Of a stretch of DNA of 32,077 nt, positions 9,005-16,751 are shown one piece after another; within the stretch, counting starts at the first letter, position 1; each line of letters begins with the position of its first letter. The notes beneath the pieces were generated by a model. It worked only from the letters and a program-made list of their open reading frames with translations. It had not been told where the DNA came from and ran no database searches. Origin of the DNA: Bacteriovorax stolpii (GTDB lineage Bacteria; Bdellovibrionota; Bacteriovoracia; Bacteriovoracales; Bacteriovoracaceae). Where the stretch lies: positions 1 to 32,077 of the forward strand of contig CAMAYW010000002.1 in NCBI GenBank assembly GCA_945862475.1. The letters are read 5' to 3'. The position numbers and the translations under genes are program-made.

Positions 9005-10243
9005 ATGATTTATCTTGCCTGGAGACAAATGATTTCACGAAAGAAGCAGTCGCTTCTGATTCTCCTTGGTATTAGTTTTAGTACTTTATTATTTGTTAGT
9101 ATTTCAGGCGTACAATTAGGAATGAGAGAATATATATCCCAAGTGCTCCTAAATAATACTGCCCATGTTTTAATTTCTGGAGCTGAGAAAAAAATAAATC
9201 ATGTTGATATTACTAAAGTATTTTCGAATGATCGAGATCTTATAAAATGGATTGATTTACCTTCTGGTCTTAGAGAGGAAATGAGACTTGAAAATTACAG
9301 CTCTTGGTATCAATTATTAGAGCAAGATCCAAGAGTCCATGATTTTTCACCACGTCTCAAAACCTTTGCCGTTCTGAGTAAGGATAAATTTTCATCTGCA
9401 GTTAATCTTATCGGAACAATTCCTGAAAAAACGGTAAGGATTTCATCCATTGAAAAATACATGAAGGTAGGATCTTTTTTAGATTTAAAAGATTCTGGCG
9501 GCGTCATCATTGGTAGTGGTTCCGCTGAAGATATGGGTCTTAAGGTGAATCAGTACTTAAATTTGATTCTCGGTTCTGGGGCGACAAAGAAGTTGAGGAT
9601 TGTTGGTATTTATCATTTTGGGAATGATCAAGCTGATCGGAGTTTAGCATTCACGAATCTTAATGATGTTCAGGTTATGACCAAAAATCCAGGCAGAATA
9701 TCGGAAATAGCCGTTTCACTTGTTGATCGGGATGAATCGAATAAGATTTCTCTAGAATGGAAGAAACTCACGCATGACAACGTTCAAGACTGGAAGGAAG
9801 CGAATCAATCCTTTATGGAGATGATTAAAGTTCAGGATTATAGTCGTTATTTTATAACAATTACGATTTTAATTGTTGCTTCTTTTGGCATTTATAATGT
9901 GCTTTCAATTATGATTAATCAAAAAAGAAAGGAACTTGCGATCCTTCAGGCCATTGGTTATGGGCCTGAAAAAATCCTAAGACTTGTTCTTTACCAAGGT
10001 TTATTTTTAGGTTCCGTTGGAGGTTTTCTAGGAATTATTTTGGGTTACTTTGTATGCCTCTATCTTGAAAGAATCAGACTTAATATAGAGATTGGGGGGG
10101 AGCATCATCTTTGGATAAGTTATGATTGGAAAATTTATCTCATTGCATTTCTTTGTGCCTTTCTTTCATCAGTCTTTTCATCACTCATACCAGCTTTCAG
10201 TGCCAGCCGTTTAATGCCTTTAGATATTATAAGGTCAGAATAA
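9005..10243 (+). CDS. ABC transporter permease (FtsX/MacB_PCD-like)
   Basis: N-terminal TM, large periplasmic region and three C-terminal TMs with NQKRKELAILQAIGYGPEKILRLVLYQG. ATG follows directly after the upstream stop (TAA-ATG). Confidence 0.9.
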   Translation: MIYLAWRQMISRKKQSLLILLGISFSTLLFVSISGVQLGMREYISQVLLNNTAHVLISGAEKKINHVDITKVFSNDRDLIKWIDLPSGLREEMRLENYSSWYQLLEQDPRVHDFSPRLKTFAVLSKDKFSSAVNLIGTIPEKTVRISSIEKYMKVGSFLDLKDSGGVIIGSGSAEDMGLKVNQYLNLILGSGATKKLRIVGIYHFGNDQADRSLAFTNLNDVQVMTKNPGRISEIAVSLVDRDESNKISLEWKKLTHDNVQDWKEANQSFMEMIKVQDYSRYFITITILIVASFGIYNVLSIMINQKRKELAILQAIGYGPEKILRLVLYQGLFLGSVGGFLGIILGYFVCLYLERIRLNIEIGGEHHLWISYDWKIYLIAFLCAFLSSVFSSLIPAFSASRLMPLDIIRSE

Positions 10244-10921
10244 ATGATTGAAGGGTGTAACATATCAAGAGATTTTGGTTTCCCACGCGAGCGAGTTCTC
10301 CACCATTTGAATTTTAAAATCCGTGATGGTGAATTTATCTCTATCTCAGGAAGATCAGGAAGTGGAAAAAGTACATTACTTTACATAATGAGTTCTTTAG
10401 ATCACCCGAGCGAGGGACAACTCTTCCTTGATGGAAAAGATTTAAAATTACTATCTTCGAAAGATGTCCATCATTTAAGGAATACCAGTATCGGTTTCAT
10501 TTTTCAATTCCACTATCTACTTCCTGAGTTAACTGTTTTTGAGAATGTATTACTACCGGCAAGAAATTTAGGGATCATTAATTCAAAGAAAAAAGAGGCG
10601 ATAGAACTTTTAACTTACCTAGGAGTTCAGTCCCTTGTGGATCGGTATCCAAATGAGCTCTCCGGCGGAGAGCAACAAAGAGTTGCTATTGCAAGAGCGC
10701 TCATTATGAGACCAAAATATCTTTTTGCTGATGAGCCTACTGGAAATCTAGATACTATGAATGCAAACATTGTCATGAACATGCTTAAAGAAATTAACTA
10801 TAAGCAAAAGACAACGATTTGTTTAGTTACCCATGATCCAGACTATTCGGCATTTGCAGGCAGAGAAATCTATCTTATAAATGGACATATTTCCGAGCGT
10901 AAAAAAGATTTACTTTTTTAG
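10244..10921 (+). CDS. ABC transporter ATP-binding protein (LolD/MacB-N-like)
   Basis: Walker A GRSGSGKST, signature LSGGEQQRVAIARAL, Walker B YLFADEPTGNLD; start directly abuts the permease stop. Confidence 0.93.
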   Translation: MIEGCNISRDFGFPRERVLHHLNFKIRDGEFISISGRSGSGKSTLLYIMSSLDHPSEGQLFLDGKDLKLLSSKDVHHLRNTSIGFIFQFHYLLPELTVFENVLLPARNLGIINSKKKEAIELLTYLGVQSLVDRYPNELSGGEQQRVAIARALIMRPKYLFADEPTGNLDTMNANIVMNMLKEINYKQKTTICLVTHDPDYSAFAGREIYLINGHISERKKDLLF

Positions 10922-11275
10922 GTGGCTTTTCTTGTTTAAGAATAATTCTTTATATTGAATGATTGTTTCTGCAAAAAGTGCCGTGTACATGGCAAATAGA
11001 GCAAGTCCAATAAGCATGAGGAAAATTCCCAGAAGCTTTCCTGAATTCGTTACTGGAGTGATATCTCCATAACCAGTCGTTGTGGCCGTGGAAAACGCCC
11101 ACCAAATAGCATCTATATATTTTTCTAACTTGGTATTCTCCCCACTTTCAAGGACCCAAAATAAGTAACTACAAAAGAGTATAAATGCATTACCCACAAT
11201 AGTGAGAAGGATAAAGAAAGGTGACCTTACGAGATAGGTGATTTCTTTTAGGAAGATTTTTAAATGGTGAATCAT
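10910..11275 (-). CDS. two-TM potassium-channel-like protein (Ion_trans_2)
   Basis: Selectivity-filter sequence STATTTGYGDITPVT flanked by two TM segments; overlaps the convergent ABC gene by 12 bp. Confidence 0.9.
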   Translation of the reverse strand: MIHHLKIFLKEITYLVRSPFFILLTIVGNAFILFCSYLFWVLESGENTKLEKYIDAIWWAFSTATTTGYGDITPVTNSGKLLGIFLMLIGLALFAMYTALFAETIIQYKELFLNKKSHLKK

Positions 11276-11308
11276 TGACTTTATTATAAAGGGGAGGTTT
11301 TTATAAAT

Positions 11309-12556
11309 CTAGGAAAATGCATAAATTAAAAGTCCGGTATGAAAAATAACGAGAATAATCCATGGGTATAAAATGATCTTTCTTAAAATATTTCCGCCTA
11401 TCATCATTGAGACACAACCTTTAAATAAGATGTTCGCGAGAAGGGCAAGGAATAAATGTTGATACCCTTCTCGTGTTGTTAAGATTCCTTTCTGAACGAG
11501 CCGTCCAGTCGAAAGAGTTATAGCGTCGACATCTAAAATACCTGAAAAAAAAGCGATAGTTGAAAGCTTGCTTTTTGCGATCTGATCATGACTAAGAGAA
11601 AAAACACAAAGGATGATGGTATAAAAGAAGGCAAAGCTTATTGCAGTTTTTAGACTGATTTTACTGTACTTTAATTGATCTTGAGATAACTTTTTAGAAT
11701 TTAATTTCCAAACCCAAATAATTGGTAAACTCGATGCGATAAAGAGAGTTCCTAAGGGAAAAGTTGGGTTCATTAATGGGGCGACGGTTAAGAGTTCTAA
11801 AAAGACTCTTATGTAAAGAGTCATCCATGAAATAAGAATAATAAGAGTGTAGTAAGCGTGTTTATTTTCACTTGTTCGACATAACTTACTTGAGCCTAGG
11901 GTCGTGGCCGTGCTTGAAATTAATCCACCAATGATACCCGCCCAGAGAACCCCGTTTCCATCATTTTTAAATTTATAAATAAGTTGTCCTATGAGATTAA
12001 TAGCATAAATCAGAATAACCATAAGCCAAATTTCGGGAAGATTTAACACCTCATTGGGGCCAAACGTTTTTCTTGGAAGGATAGGGTAGATAACAAGTGT
12101 AATTGCAACGAACTTTATAATGGATCTAATTTCATCGTCGCTAAACTTCGTTGCAATTCTATGAAGCTCGATTTTGAGCTGTAAAATGACCGTTAGTAAT
12201 CCAGTTAATATGGTGGCCAAAATGAATTGTTCTTTACTAACAAGAACCCCTACGAGAAACATCGTCATCAGACTTATTTCTGTTACGAGACCTCGATGTA
12301 TTTCATTTTTTTTAAAGAGACTTATTTTTTCTAAGAGAGTGATACTCACAATTCCACCAAGACCAATATAAATCATTCCACTTCCAAATTGAGGTAAGAG
12401 GTGTCCGCAGATTGTTCCAAACAAAGAAACCAGAGCAAATGATCTAATCCCTGCGATAGAAGATTCTGCCCATTCTCTTTGAAGACCTACAATGAGACCT
12501 AATCCTAATGAAATAAAAAAGTACTGATAGGGGTAGAGTTGATCAATATTAAACAT
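11309..12556 (-). CDS. MgtC/SapB-DUF4010 family membrane protein
   Basis: N-terminal MgtC-like GLGLIVGLQREWAESSIAGIRSFALVSLFG and a polytopic C-terminal half with GGLISSTATTLGSSKL and GILDVDAITLSTGRLV. Confidence 0.85.
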   Translation of the reverse strand: MFNIDQLYPYQYFFISLGLGLIVGLQREWAESSIAGIRSFALVSLFGTICGHLLPQFGSGMIYIGLGGIVSITLLEKISLFKKNEIHRGLVTEISLMTMFLVGVLVSKEQFILATILTGLLTVILQLKIELHRIATKFSDDEIRSIIKFVAITLVIYPILPRKTFGPNEVLNLPEIWLMVILIYAINLIGQLIYKFKNDGNGVLWAGIIGGLISSTATTLGSSKLCRTSENKHAYYTLIILISWMTLYIRVFLELLTVAPLMNPTFPLGTLFIASSLPIIWVWKLNSKKLSQDQLKYSKISLKTAISFAFFYTIILCVFSLSHDQIAKSKLSTIAFFSGILDVDAITLSTGRLVQKGILTTREGYQHLFLALLANILFKGCVSMMIGGNILRKIILYPWIILVIFHTGLLIYAFS

Positions 12557-12701
12557 TAAATCCTCTGAGAATTAAATTACATTCAATACGTACAATTTTT
12601 CATATGATTTTCATCATCCATTCTTTGGATAGATTTAAATTTACCTTATCGTTAAGAAACGAAAAGATAACAAGGCATTGGTTTTAACGCGGAGGAAGAG
12701 T

Positions 12702-13136
12702 ATGCTTGAAAATATTAAATCAATTCAAAAAACTCAGGAAAGCACGGCACTGATCCTTAAAAAAATGATGGATACAAATCAATTCAGAACTCCCACACAT
12801 GCCTTTGTGGTTTTGAGAGCAACGATGAAAGCGATTAGAGATCGAATTGAACCGGGAGAGGCCTTACATCTTGGAGGGCAATTACCGGCGCTTCTTAGGG
12901 GGTATTATTTTGAAGGATTCGATATGGCGAACGTGAAGCGACCTAAAAGTTCATGTAAAGGTGTGAACGAGTTTTATGGTGAGGTCAGAGATTATTTAGA
13001 GGCGTACGATTTTATGGAGCTTGATATTGTTGTACCAATCGCTTTAAATGTTATTTTAGACAACATAGATCGTGGGGAAGCTTCTCAAGTCTTTCATCAA
13101 CTTCCCAAAGATCTTCAAGAATTAAGGACGACTTAG
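12702..13136 (+). CDS. DUF2267 domain protein
   Basis: VLRATMKAIRDRIEPGEALHLGGQLPALLRGYYFEGFD matches the DUF2267 pattern. ATG 12702 has a strong SD (GGAGGAAGAGT-ATG), preferred over the track start 12678. Confidence 0.8.
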   Translation: MLENIKSIQKTQESTALILKKMMDTNQFRTPTHAFVVLRATMKAIRDRIEPGEALHLGGQLPALLRGYYFEGFDMANVKRPKSSCKGVNEFYGEVRDYLEAYDFMELDIVVPIALNVILDNIDRGEASQVFHQLPKDLQELRTT

Positions 13137-13148
13137 TATCAGGTTCCC

Positions 13149-13361
13149 ATGGATTCTATTTCAAAAACTTTAATTACTGTGGGCTCACTATGTGTTGTTG
13201 GTGGTCTCATCTGGCATTTTTCCGGTGGAAATATTCCCTTTGGTAAATTACCAGGAGATATTAGAATTCAAAGTGAACATACAAAGATTTATATCCCCCT
13301 TACCTCGGGCCTTATTCTAAGTGGTCTTCTTTCTCTTCTTTCCTATTTGTTTCGAGACTAA
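13149..13361 (+). CDS. DUF2905-type small membrane protein
   Basis: Two TM segments flanking GNIPFGKLPGDIRIQSEHTKIYIPLTSGLILS, typical of DUF2905. Confidence 0.8.
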   Translation: MDSISKTLITVGSLCVVGGLIWHFSGGNIPFGKLPGDIRIQSEHTKIYIPLTSGLILSGLLSLLSYLFRD

Positions 13362-13369
13362 TATATTTA

Positions 13370-14206
13370 TTACTGCATATAACCGCGTGAGACGGATTCA
13401 TAAAAAAAGTAACTAAATCCCACAAATGCACCGTAAGTATAGTCAGATTTATGAAGAGGACTCCCTGAATTAGCAGCTCCTTTATAGCTATTTACACCAA
13501 GTCCTGCATAAAGACCTATTTGGTTCTTTTCGTGGATAAAAGCGAGACCTGCGCTAGATCCAAGGTAGCCCCCTGTTGCTTTGTATTTTGGTCTTTCTGG
13601 AGTCACAAATCTCTCAGAAACCTCAAAATAATAGTCTTGAAACTTTTCAGTGGCATAATTTCTCGAGATAGAAAGTGTGATTGAATTAAATCGAGTGTCA
13701 TCAAAAAAATATCTAAAGTTCATGCTTTGGGCAAAGACCATACCCCTTTGAGTGACAGTTGAAAAATCAGTCGAGTATGCTAATCGTGCAGGAAAAAAGA
13801 GCCTCCACCAAAATTTATCAGTTCTATGTAAAAAGATGTAAATTCTGGGCCCAAATTCTCCCATCCAGTCGAGATTTGGCATGTCTTTTCTTGCGTCGTT
13901 ATCTTGTGAATATGCTGGAAATGAGCCGGTGGCATTCAGGTCTATACCGTAATGTGGGTGCAGGAATAGTCTCGCTCTCGCTGAATCTTCTTCGTCTGAT
14001 CTAAATCTCAAACCTCGGTATCTGAAGATAGGAAAGATGATGTATCTCATTCTACCTTGACCAGCGGCCGGGTAGTCTGGAACGTAGCCATAACCTCCGA
14101 CTACACCTAGTTCGTAAAGAGGTTTAGAAGATAAGACCCTGTGAAGGACTGAGGACCAAGAACTAGTGGTATAAAGAAGCGTAATGAGGAAATAGAAAAC
14201 TCTCAT
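13370..14206 (-). CDS. MipA/OmpV-family outer membrane protein
   Basis: Signal peptide, GVVGGYGYVPDYPAAGQGRMRYIIFPIFRYRG, alternating beta-strand pattern and aromatic-rich C-terminus. Confidence 0.75.
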   Translation of the reverse strand: MRVFYFLITLLYTTSSWSSVLHRVLSSKPLYELGVVGGYGYVPDYPAAGQGRMRYIIFPIFRYRGLRFRSDEEDSARARLFLHPHYGIDLNATGSFPAYSQDNDARKDMPNLDWMGEFGPRIYIFLHRTDKFWWRLFFPARLAYSTDFSTVTQRGMVFAQSMNFRYFFDDTRFNSITLSISRNYATEKFQDYYFEVSERFVTPERPKYKATGGYLGSSAGLAFIHEKNQIGLYAGLGVNSYKGAANSGSPLHKSDYTYGAFVGFSYFFYESVSRGYMQ

Positions 14207-14215
14207 TAGGCCAAT

Positions 14216-14395
14216 TTACAACTCTTTCTCCTTATTATCTAGAGAAACCTCCTCCCTGGGGTTCGTTAGTGCCTCCGAATCCTGAGACTTATGAGTCTCC
14301 TGGGTTTTTTTCTCTTCTTCATCAATAATTGTCATATAAAGTGTTATATCCATACCGCCAATATACTCTTCAACTGGGAGCTGCACTTTAGACAC
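14216..14395 (-). CDS. candidate small acidic ORF (59 aa from GTG, 45 aa from ATG at 14353), just upstream of the MipA-like gene
   Basis: Manual translation: VSKVQLPVEEYIGGMDITLYMTIIDEEEKKTQETHKSQDSEALTNPREEVSLDNKEKEL*. Shorter than the shortest ORFs in the track. No strong SD seen. Confidence 0.4.
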   Translation of the reverse strand: MSKVQLPVEEYIGGMDITLYMTIIDEEEKKTQETHKSQDSEALTNPREEVSLDNKEKEL

Positions 14396-14503
14396 TCGCT
14401 TCTGTCTATGTGTTTTCTAGGCTCTTTACATGATCAAAATCAGCTCAGTTACACTTTCACACACATTTAAGGAGCTCTAATATGGAGTTGACAGGGGGTG
14501 ATG

Positions 14504-14683
14504 ATGAAAGTCGATTTAGGAGTTCCACTTTTAGCTTTGATCCTCATTTTGTGGGCCATTTTTGTTATCATGGCCTTCTTTTATGCTTTTTTTGGGAAAG
14601 GAAATATGAGGGAGGTTAGGTCATATTTTTTAAGGTTTTTTGAGAATCATCCTCACAAGAAGCAAAAAAATAGACCCCTCTAG
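14504..14683 (+). CDS. small single-TM protein
   Basis: MKVDLGVPLLALILILWAIFVIMAFFYAFFGKGN...; hydrophobic core, AGGGGGTG upstream. Exact start among GTG 14498, ATG 14501 and ATG 14504 is ambiguous. Confidence 0.5.
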   Translation: MKVDLGVPLLALILILWAIFVIMAFFYAFFGKGNMREVRSYFLRFFENHPHKKQKNRPL

Positions 14684-14866
14684 ACCATTTTTCGAGGAGA
14701 AAAGTGCATTTTTAGGGGGGGAATGGGGCATTTTCCTTACAAATTCCTTCAGACTGTGGGGAAAGTTGAAATTTTTATTTGTATTTCTGCTCTTAATAGT
14801 CAAAAGTATAAGTATAAAGAAAGTAGGAAAGATTAACTTCCGAATAACAATCCTCTGGAGGATATC

Positions 14867-15025
14867 ATGGCGAAGAAAGCTACTAAAAAAGCTACTGCAA
14901 AGAAAACACCTGCTAAAAAAGCTGCTCCTGCAAAAAAAGCAACAGCTAAAAAAGCTGCTCCTGCTAAGAAAGCTGCTGCTCCTAAGAAAGCTGCTGCTCC
15001 TAAGAAGAAAACAGCTCGTAAGCCA
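14867..15025 (+). repeat. degenerate short repeats encoding KKA/AAPKK units
   Basis: Recurring nucleotide units such as gctaaaaaagctgctcctgc and aagaaagctgctgctcct encode a low-complexity basic tail. Confidence 0.8.
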
Positions 15026-15265
15026 AATGCTGCTTTTATGCAAGCTTTCACACCATCAGCTGAGCTAGCTGCCGTTATCGGTGCTGCTGCTGCTGCTCGT
15101 ACAGAAGTTGTTAAAAAGCTTTGGGCTTATATTAAGAAGCACAATCTTCAAAACCCAAAAAACAAGAGAAACATTCTTGCTGACGAAAAACTTTCAAAAG
15201 TTTTCGGTAAAAAAGAAGTTTCTATGTTCGAACTTGCTTCTCTTATCGGCAAACACCTTAAGTAG
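14867..15265 (+). CDS. SWIB/MDM2-domain protein with histone-H1-like Lys/Ala/Pro-rich N-terminal tail
   Basis: MAKKATKKATAKKTPAKKAAPAKKA... followed by FTPSAELAAVIG...RTEVVKKLWAYIKKHNLQNPKNKRNILADEKLSKVFGKKEVSMFELASLIGKHL (SWIB signature). SD TGGAGG upstream, hairpin-T-tract terminator downstream. Confidence 0.93.
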   Translation: MAKKATKKATAKKTPAKKAAPAKKATAKKAAPAKKAAAPKKAAAPKKKTARKPNAAFMQAFTPSAELAAVIGAAAAARTEVVKKLWAYIKKHNLQNPKNKRNILADEKLSKVFGKKEVSMFELASLIGKHLK

Positions 15266-15274
15266 TTAGTTATT

Positions 15275-15309
15275 GGCCAGCAGTTCCGTCCTGCTGGCCT
15301 TCTTTTTAT
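15275..15309 (+). terminator. rho-independent terminator after the SWIB gene
   Basis: Perfect 9-bp stem GGCCAGCAG-TTCCGTC-CTGCTGGCC followed by TTCTTTTTATT. Confidence 0.9.
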
Positions 15310-15396
15310 TCCTAATCTCATTTATTTTTCTTTGTTCATTTTTCTGGCAAGATTTTTGCTTCTTATTCTCTTAATTTTTGAATAAGGGAGCATCGG

Positions 15397-16263
15397 ATGC
15401 TTAGAACTTTTTTATTTTTCTTTGGTTTTATTTCCATTCTTGCCGCCGACACTTCAAGCAATGAGGATTCATCTTTATCAGGAAGTTTTAAATATCCAGG
15501 CGAGACTCCCAAGTTGGTATCATTTTCAGTAAATTGGTTCGAGCGACATGGGATTGTAAGGGGCATTTATTCTGATAATTACTTTTCAAAGAGTGAAATC
15601 GTTTCAGGCGAGAATGGCCCAAATGGGGCCCATCTTATTGTTAATTTCCCGACTGAAAAATTTGGAACAAAATCCTTGGTCTTTTTTTTACCGCATCCAA
15701 TAAGTTCTAAAAACCTTGGTCAATCTTTAGGACTTGTGACAAGGGATCAACTTGGACGAGTCAAAGATTTAATCTCAGTTAATAACATTAAATTTGTTAA
15801 TTCTTTCAATACGGATATTCAGATGCAAGAGGAGAGTGAGTGCACGAGAGGATTTGGAGAAATTTCTGGATTTTGTGGTCTTTATGCTGGTCTCATCAGT
15901 GAGACAGAGGACAGAAGAAATATGTGCAATCTTCTCCTGAATGACGCTGTAAAATTAGAGCTAACGAAAGAAGGAGTTCTCTTTTTACATTTTGGGGAAG
16001 TGAATGAAATTCTTTCTAGTCCCGGTCACTTAATTGGGCGTATTCCTTTTAATCCTCAAAAAATGTCCGTTGATATCATGGGCCGTATTTGTGAACAAAT
16101 GGTGGGGGTGAAGTCCTCCACGGACTCATGTAAGATTGTTCATTTAAAAGGTAAGTTCTCTCATGAAAAGGAAATAAAAACGTTTAAAGGTACTTACAGG
16201 ATCTCAGAAGAGGGAACAAATAAAGATTGTCTTTATAAGCTCTCTCTTGAACGAAAAATTTAA
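15397..16263 (+). CDS. hypothetical secreted protein
   Basis: Signal peptide MLRTFLFFFGFISILAADTSS; SD GGGAG upstream; no family recognised. Confidence 0.75.
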   Translation: MLRTFLFFFGFISILAADTSSNEDSSLSGSFKYPGETPKLVSFSVNWFERHGIVRGIYSDNYFSKSEIVSGENGPNGAHLIVNFPTEKFGTKSLVFFLPHPISSKNLGQSLGLVTRDQLGRVKDLISVNNIKFVNSFNTDIQMQEESECTRGFGEISGFCGLYAGLISETEDRRNMCNLLLNDAVKLELTKEGVLFLHFGEVNEILSSPGHLIGRIPFNPQKMSVDIMGRICEQMVGVKSSTDSCKIVHLKGKFSHEKEIKTFKGTYRISEEGTNKDCLYKLSLERKI

Positions 16264-16751
16264 TACTCTCTGACTTCGGAGTGATCTATTTGGATAGGGA
16301 TTGCTGTAGCAGTAAAGATCGTTTTTTTATGGGAGCCTACAATAATTTTCCGATGAGTTACATGAACATCAAGTAGACAATTAAATCCATCTTCTACGGC
16401 AAAAAATGAAAGCCGCAATATGGCCTCATCTTTATCTTCACAGTCTTCAACTTTGTAAGGAAGCTCTTTTCTTTTGAGGTGACCCGTTTTTTTTGTTTCG
16501 TCTTTACTAAAGATAATAATCTCACGGGCCTTTTCCATGGTCTCTTCGTATTTTTGTAAGTCAGCACTTACTCCGAGATCAAAACATGGGCCACAGTAAA
16601 CGTTATGGGACAAACCTTTGGGAATTTTCCTTAAAAAAGAGAAAGATTCAGGACCCATAAAATGACCACAATTTTTGCATACATCTAGCTCGCAAACTCC
16701 ACATTTGAAATTTGCTTTTGGCTTTCGACATGTTGAACATATTGTTGTCAT
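16260..16751 (-). CDS. zinc-ribbon-type protein of unknown function
   Basis: CSTC-x8-CGVC-x4-CKNC cysteine pairs plus YCGPC; start overlaps the serA stop (TAATG). Confidence 0.75.
   Translation of the reverse strand: MTTICSTCRKPKANFKCGVCELDVCKNCGHFMGPESFSFLRKIPKGLSHNVYCGPCFDLGVSADLQKYEETMEKAREIIIFSKDETKKTGHLKRKELPYKVEDCEDKDEAILRLSFFAVEDGFNCLLDVHVTHRKIIVGSHKKTIFTATAIPIQIDHSEVREY

Noticed and set aside
7217-9510. Track ORFs 7217-7414(+), 7558-7752(+), 8656-8883(-), 9310-9510(-)
   Set aside because: Antisense to well-supported YeiH, rhodanese, adaptor and permease genes.
12645-12675. Imperfect dyad around TCGTT-AAGA-AACGA upstream of the DUF2267 gene
   Set aside because: Only a 5-bp stem in AT-rich sequence; insufficient for a regulatory call.
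12174-14004. Track ORFs 12174-12371(+), 13759-14004(+)
   Set aside because: Antisense shadows of the MgtC/DUF4010 and MipA-like CDSs.
14281-14311. Hairpin GAGACT-TATG-AGTCTC followed by T-run on the plus strand, terminator-like
   Set aside because: No plus-strand gene upstream for it to terminate, and it lies in the small minus-strand ORF 14216-14395.
14630-15269. Track ORFs at 14630-15043(-), 14640-15068(+), 14833-15051(-) and 15081-15269(+)
   Set aside because: Alternative-frame translations of the repetitive Lys/Ala tail and SWIB region; low-complexity products, while the SWIB frame has the SD, domain and terminator.
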